A stretch of 42,603 bases of DNA, from assembly GCA_947476535.1 (NCBI GenBank), contig CANJRC010000024.1:1-42603 (forward strand), given 5' to 3'. Shown here piece by piece: positions 33,260 through 41,908 of the stretch. Source of the DNA: Betaproteobacteria bacterium. GTDB taxonomy: Bacteria; Pseudomonadota; Gammaproteobacteria; Burkholderiales; SG8-39. The translations under genes were made by a program, and so were the position numbers. Positions within the stretch are counted from its first letter, which is position 1; every line of letters starts with the position of its first letter. The notes beneath the pieces are model-generated. The model was not told the DNA's origin. It saw only the letters and a program-made list of their open reading frames with translations, and did no database searches.

Positions 33260-35320
33260 ATGGAAGCAGGTCTCTGGTTCGCACTTATTTGTGCGCTCAT
33301 CGCCATCGTCTATGGCGGGATATCGACGCAATGGGTCCTGGCCCAGCCTGCCGGCAATGAGCGCATGCGCGAAATCGCGCTGGCGATCCAGACTGGCGCC
33401 AATGCCTACCTGAACCGCCAATACATCACGATTTCGATCGTTGGCGCGATCCTGTTCCTGGTGATTGGATTTACGCTGGGCTGGATGACGGCAGTGGCCT
33501 TCGCTATCGGCGCCATTCTCTCGGGGGCCACGGGTTACATCGGCATGAACGTTTCGGTACGCGCCAACGTGCGGACCGCCGAAGCGGCGCGTAAGGGCCT
33601 GAACGAGGCGCTGACCGTTGCATTCCGTGGTGGTGCCATCACCGGCATGCTGGTGGTGGGCTTGGGCTTGCTCGGCGTTGCTGGTTTCTACGCATTCCTG
33701 GTTTCCGGATCCAGCGGTCAATTGTCCGACGTCATCAAGCCGCTGGTCGGCTTTGGCTTTGGTGGCTCGCTGATTTCCATCTTCGCGCGACTGGGCGGCG
33801 GCATCTTCACCAAGGGTGCCGACGTGGGTGCCGACCTGGTGGGCAAAGTCGAGGCGGGAATTCCCGAGGATGACCCGCGCAACCCGGCGGTGATCGCGGA
33901 TAACGTGGGCGACAATGTCGGTGATTGCGCCGGCATGGCGGCCGACCTGTTCGAGACTTATGCCGTGACGCTGATTGCCACCATGATTCTCGGCGCGCTG
34001 ATCGTGAAGACCGCATCCACGGCCGCGGTGGTGTATCCGCTGGTCATCGGCGGTTTTGCCATCATCGCCTCCATCATCGGCTGCATGTTCGTCAAGATCA
34101 TCCCCGGCAAGAAGATCATGAGCGCGCTGTATCGCGGCCTGATCGTTGCGGGCGTGCTGGCACTGATTGCCTTCTACCCGCTGACCGACTGGATCATGGG
34201 CGACCTGCTCAAGACCGCCACGTTCGATATCAGTGGCCGCGCCACGACGATCACGGCCTGGCACCTGTATGGGACGGCCGTGATCGGCCTGGTCCTGACG
34301 GCGCTGATGGTGGTGATCACCGAGTACTACACCGCAACCGAGTACTCACCAGTGCAGCACGTCGCGCAAGCCTCGACAACGGGGCACGGCACCAACATCA
34401 TCGCCGGTCTCGGCGTGTCGATGAAGTCCACCGCCTGGCCGGTGATTGCCGTTTGCGCCTCTATCCTGCTGGCCTATAACCTGGCCGGACTGTATGGCAT
34501 CGCGATCGCCGCGACCTCCATGCTGTCGATGACGGGGATCATCGTTGCCCTCGACGCCTACGGCCCCATTACCGACAACGCCGGCGGCATTGCGGAAATG
34601 GCGGAACTGCCCGACTCCGTGCGCGCCGTGACCGATCCGCTGGACGCGGTGGGCAACACCACCAAGGCCGTGACCAAGGGCTACGCCATCGGTTCGGCCG
34701 GCCTGGCCGCGCTGGTGCTGTTTGCCGACTACACGCATGCCCTCGAGCATGCCGGCAAGACGCTGACCTTCGACCTGTCCAATCACATGGTGGTAGTCGG
34801 CCTCCTGATCGGCGGCCTGATTCCCTACCTCTTTGGCGCCATGGCGATGGAAGCTGTCGGCCGCGCCGCCGGTTCCGTGGTGGTGGAAGTGCGTCGTCAG
34901 TTCAAGGAAATCCCCGGCATCATGGAAGGCACGGCCAAGCCCGACTACGGCACGGCCGTTGACATGCTGACCAAGGCGGCCATCAAGGAAATGATCGTGC
35001 CGTCGCTGTTGCCGGTTGGCGTGCCAATCGTCGTGGGCCTGGCGCTCGGTCCGCAGGCCCTGGGCGGCGTGCTGATGGGTTCCATCGTCACCGGCCTGTT
35101 CGTGGCCATCTCGATGACCACCGGCGGCGGTGCTTGGGATAACGCCAAGAAGTACATCGAAGACAACCACTTTGGCGGCAAGGGTTCCGAAGCCCACAAG
35201 GCGGCTGTCACCGGTGACACGGTCGGCGACCCCTACAAGGACACGGCGGGTCCTGCCGTGAACCCGCTGATCAAGATCATCAACATTGTGGCGCTGCTGA
35301 TTGTGCCGCTGATCGTTTAG
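33260..35320 (+). CDS. hppA: K+-independent membrane-bound H+-translocating pyrophosphatase
   Basis: The 686-residue integral membrane protein couples PPi hydrolysis to ion pumping. The catalytic segments [37 protein letters not shown] and a C-terminal [18 protein letters not shown] are intact. K469 in [16 protein letters not shown] is the lysine that marks K+-independent proton pumps (alanine in K+-dependent ones). GGAGG lies about 6 bases before the ATG. It sits 170 bases after the PFK gene, so PPi producers and users are grouped. A strong terminator follows. Confidence 0.97.
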   Translation: MEAGLWFALICALIAIVYGGISTQWVLAQPAGNERMREIALAIQTGANAYLNRQYITISIVGAILFLVIGFTLGWMTAVAFAIGAILSGATGYIGMNVSVRANVRTAEAARKGLNEALTVAFRGGAITGMLVVGLGLLGVAGFYAFLVSGSSGQLSDVIKPLVGFGFGGSLISIFARLGGGIFTKGADVGADLVGKVEAGIPEDDPRNPAVIADNVGDNVGDCAGMAADLFETYAVTLIATMILGALIVKTASTAAVVYPLVIGGFAIIASIIGCMFVKIIPGKKIMSALYRGLIVAGVLALIAFYPLTDWIMGDLLKTATFDISGRATTITAWHLYGTAVIGLVLTALMVVITEYYTATEYSPVQHVAQASTTGHGTNIIAGLGVSMKSTAWPVIAVCASILLAYNLAGLYGIAIAATSMLSMTGIIVALDAYGPITDNAGGIAEMAELPDSVRAVTDPLDAVGNTTKAVTKGYAIGSAGLAALVLFADYTHALEHAGKTLTFDLSNHMVVVGLLIGGLIPYLFGAMAMEAVGRAAGSVVVEVRRQFKEIPGIMEGTAKPDYGTAVDMLTKAAIKEMIVPSLLPVGVPIVVGLALGPQALGGVLMGSIVTGLFVAISMTTGGGAWDNAKKYIEDNHFGGKGSEAHKAAVTGDTVGDPYKDTAGPAVNPLIKIINIVALLIVPLIV

Positions 35321-35360
35321 ATTTCAGTGCTCCCTTCGGGGAGGCAGTGTTGGCAGAAGG

Positions 35361-35386
35361 GGGCGGCTCAGGCCGCCCTTTTCATT
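35361..35386 (+). terminator. Rho-independent terminator of hppA
   Basis: GGGCGGC (35361-35367) pairs perfectly with GCCGCCC (35372-35378) around TCAG, followed by TTTTCATTTT. Confidence 0.9.
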
Positions 35387-35410
35387 TTAGGGCATTCCGA
35401 GGCTATAGTT

Positions 35411-35470
35411 ATTATCAAATTAATATCCAATAAGACGCTACTACTTAATAAATGAAGCAATTGTTATCAA
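35411..35470 (+). repeat. AT-rich island with paired motifs, copy A
   Basis: ATTATCAAATTA (35411-35422) and ATTGTTATCAA (35460-35470) lie 49 bases apart, start to start. The same two motifs occur at the same offset at 41849-41908. The island is strikingly AT-rich in GC-rich surroundings and lies between hppA and the TPR gene. Confidence 0.5.
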
Positions 35471-35537
35471 ATATGTTTCATACCCATCGACTCAGGTGCG
35501 ATGTCCTGCCAGCAGTGTCGCGCCCGAGAATACTTGC

Positions 35538-36071
35538 ATGAGCCTGCTCTCGCGCATGCTCGGACCGCGCCGCCGCACGGTGGCGCTCGAGGAAGGGGTG
35601 CGCGCGTGCATGGCAGCCGGAGACCTGCCGAGGGCTCGAGTTCTGGTCGAGGAGGCGTTGGCCCTTGCGCCGCGCGCCGGGGCCATTCACCACCTGTCGG
35701 GGCTGCTGGCACTGCGCGAGGGGCGCCCCGATGTCGCCGTTGCGCACCTGCAGACGGCTTCGGCGTCGGAACCGGAGTCGGCGCAGATCCGTTACGACTT
35801 TGCCGAAGCGTTGCGCGTTTCGGGCAGGCCCGCCGAAGCGCTCGACATGTACCAGGCGGTGCTTCGCGCCATTCCCGAGTTGTCCAGCGCCTTGTTGGGG
35901 CTGGCCGAGTCCCTGGCCGATGCGGGCGATGCCGCCACGGCCCGAATCACCCTGGAGCGCGCCGTGGCGAGCATTGCGCGCGATGCCGACGGTGCCAAAG
36001 CAATGAACCGCCGGCGCGCCGATGCGCTGGCAGCGCGACTTCGCGCAGCACTACCGGCCGATCAGGCCTAG
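35538..36071 (+). CDS. Tetratricopeptide-repeat protein
   Basis: The 177-residue protein is helical with about three degenerate TPR units, for example DLPRARVLVEEALALAPRAGAIHHLSGLLALREGRPDVAVAHL and AEALDMYQAVLRAIPELSSALLGLAESLADAGD. It has no signal peptide or membrane helix, so it should be cytoplasmic and mediate protein contacts. The frame opens at 35496, but the ATG at 35538 removes an unlikely N-terminus. It ends 22 bases before the ABC-F gene; the partner is unknown. Confidence 0.75.
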   Translation: MSLLSRMLGPRRRTVALEEGVRACMAAGDLPRARVLVEEALALAPRAGAIHHLSGLLALREGRPDVAVAHLQTASASEPESAQIRYDFAEALRVSGRPAEALDMYQAVLRAIPELSSALLGLAESLADAGDAATARITLERAVASIARDADGAKAMNRRRADALAARLRAALPADQA

Positions 36072-36093
36072 GCAAGACTAACCGGATAACCCC

Positions 36094-38019
36094 ATGCCAC
36101 TCGTTCAACTCTCCCAGGCCTGCCTGGCCTACGGTCATGTGCCTCTGCTCGACCACGTCGATCTCGTGATCGAGCCGGGCCAGCGCATCGGCTTGATCGG
36201 GCGCAATGGCACCGGCAAGTCCAGCCTGTTGCGGGTGATCGCGGGGACCGCCGCAGCCGACGACGGCAAGGTGTGGCGTTCACCCGGCCTGAAGCTCGCC
36301 AGTGTCGCCCAGGAGCCCGACCTCAATCCGGCGCATACCGTCTTCGAGGCAGTGGCCGAAGGGTTGGGAGGCGCGGCGCAACTGCTGGTCGACTACCACG
36401 CCGTGACGCATGCGCTGACCGAGTCCCCCGACGACGACGCAATCATGACGCGGCTGCACCAGCTGCAGGAGGCACTGGAGTCGAGTGACGGTTGGACGCT
36501 GCAGCACCGCGTGTCGACGACGCTGTCGCGCATGCAGCTCGCCGAAGACCTGCGAGTGTCGGATCTGTCCGGCGGGCAGAAAAAGCGCGTGGCGCTGGCG
36601 CGCGCGCTGGTGCTGGAGCCCGACCTGCTGCTGCTGGATGAGCCGACCAACCACCTGGACCTTGCCGGCATCGACTGGCTGGAGGAAGTGCTGCGCGGGT
36701 ACCCGGGCAGCGTTCTGTTCGTCACCCACGATCGGCGCTTCCTCGACAACGTGGCCACCAAGATCCTCGAGCTCGATCGCGGATTGGCATCGGAATACCC
36801 CGGAAATTTCGCCACTTACGTGCTGGTGAAAGCCGAGGCGCTGGAGGCGGAGGCGACGCACCAGAAGAAGTTCGACAAGGTGCTGGCACAGGAAGAGGTT
36901 TGGATCAGGAAGGGCATCGAGGCACGTCGCACGCGCAACGAGGGCCGTGTGCGGAGGCTGGAAGCGCTGCGGCTGGAGCGCGCGGCACGCCGTGACCGCG
37001 TCGGCAAGGTGGAACTGACGGTGGCGGCCGGGGAACGCTCGGGCAAGCTGGTTGCCGAGCTGGAGGGCGTCAGCAAGCGATTTGGCAGCCGCCTGATCGT
37101 GAACGATTTTTCCTGCCGCATCATGCGTGGCGACAAGGTCGGCCTGATCGGTCCCAATGGCTCCGGAAAGACCACCCTGCTCAAGCTCATCCTCGGGCAA
37201 CTGGAAGCCGACGAAGGCAGCGTGCGACTGGGGACCAAGCTCGAGATTGCCTATTTCGACCAGTTCCGCGCCGGCCTCGACGAGGAGGCAACGCTTGCCG
37301 ACGCCATCAACAAGGGCAGCGATTTCGTCGAGATCAACGGCGCCCGAAAGCACGTCATCAGCTACCTGGACGACTTCCTGTTCCCGCCGGAACGGGCACG
37401 CGCACCTGTGAAGTCCCTCTCCGGCGGCGAACGCAACCGCTTGCTGCTCGCGCGCCTGTTCAGCCGTCCGGCCAACGTTTTGGTGCTGGACGAGCCGACC
37501 AACGATCTCGATATCGAGACATTGGAGCTGCTGGAAGAGCTGCTGCAGGATTACAAAGGCACCTTGTTCCTCGTCAGCCACGACCGCGCATTCCTCGACA
37601 ACGTGGTGACGCAGACCATTGCCTCGGAGGCTGGCGTGGAGGGGCGCTGGAAGGAGTACGCGGGCGGCTATGTGGATTGGCAGCGCGCCTCGCGTGCCGG
37701 CAGCGGCAACGAGGCCAAGCGCGCAGCTTCTGGCACGTCTTTGCCGTCCGAGGGGGGCGCGGGAAAGCACGAGCCCGCGCGCAAGCCCGCCAAGGGGAAA
37801 CTCAGCTACAAGGATGCGCGCGAGCTGGCAGGATTGCCGGAGCGAATCCAGTTGCTGGAGGCTGAGCAGTCAACTATCGCGGAGCGGCTCGCGGACGGCG
37901 TCCTGTACGCCAAGGCGCCGGACGAAGCCAAGGCCCTGAATGAGCGCCTGGCTGCGATTGACGCCGAGTTGACCCGCGCATTGCTGCGCTGGGAGGAACT
38001 GGAAGCCAGGCAAGGATAG
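36094..38019 (+). CDS. uup: ABC-F family ATPase, Uup type
   Basis: The 641-residue protein has two ABC modules and no membrane part. Module one has GRNGTGKSS, LSGGQKKR and LLLLDEPTNHLD; module two has GPNGSGKTT, LSGGERNR and VLVLDEPTNDLD. A linker of about 80 charged residues joins them, and the C-terminal 90 residues form a coiled coil typical of Uup, which binds DNA or the ribosome. ABC-F proteins act on the ribosomal E site; Uup also affects transposon precise excision in E. coli. It converges on the MFS gene 20 bases away. Confidence 0.92.
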   Translation: MPLVQLSQACLAYGHVPLLDHVDLVIEPGQRIGLIGRNGTGKSSLLRVIAGTAAADDGKVWRSPGLKLASVAQEPDLNPAHTVFEAVAEGLGGAAQLLVDYHAVTHALTESPDDDAIMTRLHQLQEALESSDGWTLQHRVSTTLSRMQLAEDLRVSDLSGGQKKRVALARALVLEPDLLLLDEPTNHLDLAGIDWLEEVLRGYPGSVLFVTHDRRFLDNVATKILELDRGLASEYPGNFATYVLVKAEALEAEATHQKKFDKVLAQEEVWIRKGIEARRTRNEGRVRRLEALRLERAARRDRVGKVELTVAAGERSGKLVAELEGVSKRFGSRLIVNDFSCRIMRGDKVGLIGPNGSGKTTLLKLILGQLEADEGSVRLGTKLEIAYFDQFRAGLDEEATLADAINKGSDFVEINGARKHVISYLDDFLFPPERARAPVKSLSGGERNRLLLARLFSRPANVLVLDEPTNDLDIETLELLEELLQDYKGTLFLVSHDRAFLDNVVTQTIASEAGVEGRWKEYAGGYVDWQRASRAGSGNEAKRAASGTSLPSEGGAGKHEPARKPAKGKLSYKDARELAGLPERIQLLEAEQSTIAERLADGVLYAKAPDEAKALNERLAAIDAELTRALLRWEELEARQG

Positions 38020-38039
38020 CGATTGGACCTGGTGCTCGG

Positions 38040-39227
38040 TCAGTGCGAGGCGTGCCGGGGCGCGCGCCAGTTCTTGCGGATGGCAACGCAGGACACACCC
38101 ATCCCCGCGGCGAGCAGCCAGAACACCGGGCCGACGCCGGCAGCCGCTGTGATGGTGCCGGATAGCAGCGGCACGATGGTGAACGAAACATTCATCAAGG
38201 TGATGCGCATCCCGAGAACCTCGCCCAGGCGCGCGGGCGGGGCGTGCTCGTAGATCAGGGACAGGGTCATCGGGCCGCTCAGCCCCAGTCCGACGCCGAG
38301 CAGGATGCCCAATGCCATCAGGGCATCGAAGCCCTTGAAGAAGGGAAAGGCCGCAAGGCACGCGCTGGCAATGAACAGGGACAGCAACAAGACCTGCCAG
38401 GGCGTCAGGCGCCGAACGAACAGCGGCAGGACGCTGCGTATCGCCACGGTCGTGAGCGAAAAGCCGCTCATCACCAGGCCAATGGCCGATGCCGACATGC
38501 CGATCTCCGAGCCATACAAGGGCATGAGGAACACGTAGAGGCTCCAGGCCACCTGGGAGCAGATGTTCGCGATGAATATGTTCTTGAGCGTACCGCGGCT
38601 GACGATGCCGACCACGCCGATGCGGGTGGAATCCTTCAGGGTATCTGTTGAGTGGGTGCGCTCGGGAAAGCGCAGGATGCCCAGGCCCAGCACTGCGCAG
38701 GGCAGGAGCGGCAGCAGGGCGATGAGCAGGAAGGTGTCGGCATGGCCCCGGGCATCGATGGCGAATCCGGCCGCCAGCGGTGCGAGAAGGGTCGCGATGG
38801 AGTAGCCGGTCGAAGACACGCCGACGTTTCTGACGTGCTCTCCGGGGGCGCCCAACTGGCCCAGCATGCGGCTGGCAGAGACGAAGCTCGCGTTGTAGAA
38901 CGTGCCGACCACGATGCTGGCGACGAAAAGCCCGACCACATTGCCCCAGAAGAACGGCATCGCGCAGCCCAACACCATCATGATCGCGCAGATCAGCATT
39001 GGACGGCGGGCGCCCACGCGGTCCACCCAGCGACCGACAGCCAGGGACGTCAGGGCCGGAAGCAACGCGAACATGGCGCCCAGCGTGCCGATGATGGCCG
39101 GGGAAATCTGCAGCTTTACGGCGTAGAGCGTCACAGCGAAACGCGCCGCATCGTGCGCGAGGTGACTGGTCGAGCCAATCAGGACCAGGAGATAGAGCGG
39201 CTTCAACGCCAGGACTTTCCTGCACAC
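38040..39227 (-). CDS. MFS transporter 1
   Basis: The 395-residue protein has 12 predicted membrane helices and the MFS loop signature GRWVDRVGARRP between helices 2 and 3. It is about as long as, and clearly similar to, the next gene upstream (VGTLG...LPAL/ISS...GRWVDR.GA.RPML), so the two look like a tandem duplication. The substrate is unknown; drug or organic-acid export are possibilities. It begins 52 bases after the end of its paralogue, probably in one transcript. Confidence 0.87.
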   Translation of the reverse strand: MCRKVLALKPLYLLVLIGSTSHLAHDAARFAVTLYAVKLQISPAIIGTLGAMFALLPALTSLAVGRWVDRVGARRPMLICAIMMVLGCAMPFFWGNVVGLFVASIVVGTFYNASFVSASRMLGQLGAPGEHVRNVGVSSTGYSIATLLAPLAAGFAIDARGHADTFLLIALLPLLPCAVLGLGILRFPERTHSTDTLKDSTRIGVVGIVSRGTLKNIFIANICSQVAWSLYVFLMPLYGSEIGMSASAIGLVMSGFSLTTVAIRSVLPLFVRRLTPWQVLLLSLFIASACLAAFPFFKGFDALMALGILLGVGLGLSGPMTLSLIYEHAPPARLGEVLGMRITLMNVSFTIVPLLSGTITAAAGVGPVFWLLAAGMGVSCVAIRKNWRAPRHASH

Positions 39228-39279
39228 ATTGCCGCAGTGTTCACGACGCCTCGATTCATGTCGTCACCGAGAACTTGCG

Positions 39280-40470
39280 CTAGCGTGGCGAATGCCATTG
39301 GTGACGCGCGACAAAGCAGCTCCCGATCAGCATCAGCGAGATGACCCAGAATACCGGAGCGATGCCCAGCAACGCACCCAGCGAGCCGGCAATCAGTGGA
39401 ACGCCCGTCAGGATGACGTTGACCATGGTCTGGCGCAGGCCGAGCACCTCCCCGAGCCGCCCTTTCGGCGCATTCTCGGACATCAGCGACAGCGCGATGG
39501 GCGAGGACAGTCCCAGGCTGCCGCCGAGAAAAATGCTGATCGGCAGCAGGATCCAGGCATTGTCGGTGAAGGGCAGCACGATGAGCATGGCCCCGGACGC
39601 GCTGAGTGATGCGAGCATCAACTGCCATGGCCGGAAGAAGCGCGTGAGCATCGGCGCCGAAAACCGCACCAGTGCCATCGAAAGGAAGAAAGTGCCCAGC
39701 AGCGTACCGATCCAAGATGCCGAGAGGCCATGCTGCACGCCATACAGCGGAATGAGGAACATGTAGAGGAGGATGCTGGCCGATGTCGAGAACGCGATGC
39801 CGAATACGCGGCGCAATGGGGGGGCGCGCAGCAAGCCCAGTGCGCCCCCTTTCCTCGGTGCTGGACGCGATTCACTTGTCTTTTCAACGTTCGGTGCCGA
39901 GCGCAGTTCGGGTCTTGCGCTGCGCGGATTGCCGGCGATTGCCCCGCTCAGGATGATCAGGGCGGGCAAGAGGCTCAAGAGCGCGAGCATCAGGAACGTC
40001 GCGGAAATGCCGAGCCGATCGATGCCGATGCCCACAGCCAGGGGGCTGATGAAATTGCCCACCGAGTTGGCTGTCGTGAGGACACTGAAATTGCGCACCC
40101 GCGCCCCGGGAGTTTCATCGCGTCCAAGGACCTGCAGGGTGGCGACGAGAAACAGGTTCTCGAACGCGCCGACGACGACGCTGACCACGAACAGCGCGGC
40201 CATGTCGCGCCAGATGAAGGCCAGCCCGGCGCCGGCCGCCATGGCCAGTGCCGATATCAGCATGGGGCGGCTGGCGCCTGCCCGGTCGACCCAGCGCCCG
40301 GAGGCGACGGAACTGATCGCGGGAATGGCGGAGAACAGCGAACCGAGGGTGCCCACGATAAGCGGCGACGCCTGCATTTGCAGTGCATCCAGGGAAATGG
40401 CCAGGCGCACGCCTTCCCCGACGATGATGCAAAGGCTGTTCAGCAGGATGAAGGGGTAGGAGGGATGCAC
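39280..40470 (-). CDS. MFS transporter 2, paralogue of transporter 1
   Basis: The 396-residue protein has 12 membrane helices and GRWVDRAGASRPML in the 2-3 loop. The frame is open to 40800, but the upstream 110 residues do not resemble a transporter, and alignment to transporter 1 begins at VHPSYPFILLNSLC. I therefore use the GTG at 40468-40470, although no clear ribosome site supports it. Between the halves is a charged insertion (about residues 205-235, rich in Arg, Ser and Pro). The promoter should lie in the region that contains the dyad at 40615-40643. Confidence 0.83.
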   Translation of the reverse strand: MHPSYPFILLNSLCIIVGEGVRLAISLDALQMQASPLIVGTLGSLFSAIPAISSVASGRWVDRAGASRPMLISALAMAAGAGLAFIWRDMAALFVVSVVVGAFENLFLVATLQVLGRDETPGARVRNFSVLTTANSVGNFISPLAVGIGIDRLGISATFLMLALLSLLPALIILSGAIAGNPRSARPELRSAPNVEKTSESRPAPRKGGALGLLRAPPLRRVFGIAFSTSASILLYMFLIPLYGVQHGLSASWIGTLLGTFFLSMALVRFSAPMLTRFFRPWQLMLASLSASGAMLIVLPFTDNAWILLPISIFLGGSLGLSSPIALSLMSENAPKGRLGEVLGLRQTMVNVILTGVPLIAGSLGALLGIAPVFWVISLMLIGSCFVARHQWHSPR

Positions 40471-40573
40471 GCGCTCGGCCGGGTTGCTGTGCGGGCCCCA
40501 GGTGCCACTCCAGTGGCGAGCGCAGGGCTTGCGCCGATGCGTCTCCGAACGATGGTGCGCTCGCGAATCCCGA

Positions 40574-40601
40574 TTGCCCTGCTGTTCAAGGGCATTATAT
40601 G
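40574..40601 (+). promoter_or_regulatory. Possible promoter of binding-protein gene 2
   Basis: TTGCCC (40574-40579) and TATATG (40596-40601) are 16 bases apart. Each matches consensus at four of six positions. The perfect dyad begins 14 bases downstream. Confidence 0.4.
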
Positions 40602-40614
40602 CTTCGTCACGGTT

Positions 40615-40643
40615 GAGTCCGATTGCATCGTGCAATCGGACTC
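40615..40643. promoter_or_regulatory. Perfect 13-bp inverted repeat, operator-like
   Basis: GAGTCCGATTGCA (40615-40627) and its exact complement (40631-40643) flank TCG. No U-run follows on either strand, so a terminator is unlikely. It lies between divergent MFS and binding-protein genes, about +7 to +35 of the possible rightward start, where a repressor site or leader hairpin would act. Confidence 0.7.
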
Positions 40644-40745
40644 TAGAGAAGAATATGACAATGCAATTCCGGTGCAGCCGATGGCGCGGGTCATGCCACG
40701 GTGCGTTGCCGGCTGCAATACCGTCATCCAATGGGAGAAATAACA

Positions 40746-41774
40746 ATGAGCGATATCGGCGTAAAACGATTCCTGCGCAGTGCCCTGTGTGCCACCGCAT
40801 TTGTCATCCCGGGTATCGCGCTGGCGCAGGCCAACGCACAGGCTGACCTGGACGCGCTGATCAAGGCGGCCAGGGCCGAGGGCGAGGTGAATTTCTATTC
40901 CGGTGTCACCGAGAATGTCGCCAAGCGCACGGGGGATGCCTTCCTCGCCAAATACGGAGTCAAGTACAGCTTCATCCGCCTGGCGGGGGTGCAGACGGAA
41001 CGCCGCTTCGGCGCGGAGGCCGAGGCCGGCACCTTCGCCGTGGACTTCTACATGGTCGCCACTGCCGTGCCGTTTGCGGAAGACGCGATCAAGAAGGGCT
41101 GGGTCGAGCCGATCGCGCAGGCAGGCATCCCCGCGCTTCGCAGCGGCGAGTTTCCTGCGCGTTTCGTCACCGGGCCGACTGCGATCGTGCAGGTGGCCCC
41201 GTGGGGAATTTCCTACAACACGGAGAAGGTCAAGGGAGCTGATATCCCGAAGGATTGGCCCGATCTCCTGAATCCCAAATTCAAGGGCCAGATCCTGATC
41301 CCCGATCCGCGTTCATCGAATTCCTATTCGGACCATTGGGGAATCATCCTCGACAAGTACGGCGAAGAGTTCCTGGTCAAGTTGCGCGAGTTGAACCTGC
41401 GCCAGTATCCGAGCGGCGTGCCGTCCACCAATGCACTGGGGGCGGGCGAGGGCGCGGTGCAGGCCCCGGCGGTGGCGGCACAGATTTCGGCAACCACATC
41501 GAAGGGGGCGCCGTTGGGCCTGGTGATCCCCACCTACGCCACGGGCGTTGAAATGCAGATCGTGCTGACGAATCGGAGCAAGGCCAAGCATGCCGCAGCG
41601 GCACGCCTGTTCGCGCACTACATCATGACGGCCGAAGGCAACAAGGTATTCAACTCGGAGCCGGGCAGCATCTCGGTGTTCGACACGGCGACCTTGCCCA
41701 AGCAGTACGTCTCGCCGAAACGGGACGCCTTGGCGCGACGCGATCTGATCACCAAGCTGCTGGGATTCCAGTAG
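40746..41774 (+). CDS. Periplasmic ABC-type solute-binding protein 2 (orphan)
   Basis: The 342-residue protein has a signal peptide (residues 8-28, ending ALAQA) and a type-2 periplasmic binding fold with PFAEDAIKKGWVEP, VTGPTAIVQVAPWG and DWPDLLNPKFKGQ. It is a clear paralogue of the protein at 13576, sharing long motifs and the last residues KLLGFQ, but without that protein's N-terminal linker. No permease or ATPase is adjacent; the neighbours are MFS carriers. It may serve a remote ABC system or act in signalling. The start at 40746 removes a poor upstream extension. Confidence 0.88.
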   Translation: MSDIGVKRFLRSALCATAFVIPGIALAQANAQADLDALIKAARAEGEVNFYSGVTENVAKRTGDAFLAKYGVKYSFIRLAGVQTERRFGAEAEAGTFAVDFYMVATAVPFAEDAIKKGWVEPIAQAGIPALRSGEFPARFVTGPTAIVQVAPWGISYNTEKVKGADIPKDWPDLLNPKFKGQILIPDPRSSNSYSDHWGIILDKYGEEFLVKLRELNLRQYPSGVPSTNALGAGEGAVQAPAVAAQISATTSKGAPLGLVIPTYATGVEMQIVLTNRSKAKHAAAARLFAHYIMTAEGNKVFNSEPGSISVFDTATLPKQYVSPKRDALARRDLITKLLGFQ

Positions 41775-41792
41775 ATCGGATGGACCCGCCGC

Positions 41793-41827
41793 GGCAGCCG
41801 GGCGCGGGGACGCCCGTCTGCCTTTGC
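41793..41827 (+). terminator. Hairpin terminator after binding-protein gene 2
   Basis: GGCAG (41793-41797) pairs with CTGCC (41818-41822) and, past one mismatch, CGGGCG with CGCCCG. Only T3 then GC and T3 follow, so termination strength is moderate. Confidence 0.65.
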
Positions 41828-41848
41828 TTTGGGAATGGATTCATGAAA

Positions 41849-41908
41849 ATTATCATATTAGATTGAATATCCCCAACCAACGGACTTATGGTGTCTGATT
41901 GTTATCAA
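41849..41908 (+). repeat. AT-rich island with paired motifs, copy B
   Basis: ATTATCATATTA (41849-41860) and ATTGTTATCAA (41898-41908) occur 49 bases apart, exactly as in copy A at 35411-35470. The first motif overlaps a loosely Fur-box-like sequence. The last base of the second motif is the first base of the MFS 3 start codon. Confidence 0.5.

Noticed and set aside
36280-37770. A 496-codon minus-strand frame opposite uup
   Set aside because: Both ABC modules of uup are intact on the plus strand; the antisense translation has no recognisable domain.
37870-39225. A 451-codon minus-strand frame overlapping MFS transporter 1
   Set aside because: The alternative frame at 38040-39227 gives a clean 12-helix carrier, while this one is Arg/His/Pro-rich noise.
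39730-40743. A 337-codon plus-strand frame opposite MFS transporter 2
   Set aside because: Low-complexity charged translation with no motif; the minus strand encodes a clear transporter.
40471-40800. An upstream extension of MFS transporter 2 by about 110 codons
   Set aside because: The extension lacks hydrophobic helices, covers the dyad and the start of binding-protein gene 2, and has no match in the paralogue.
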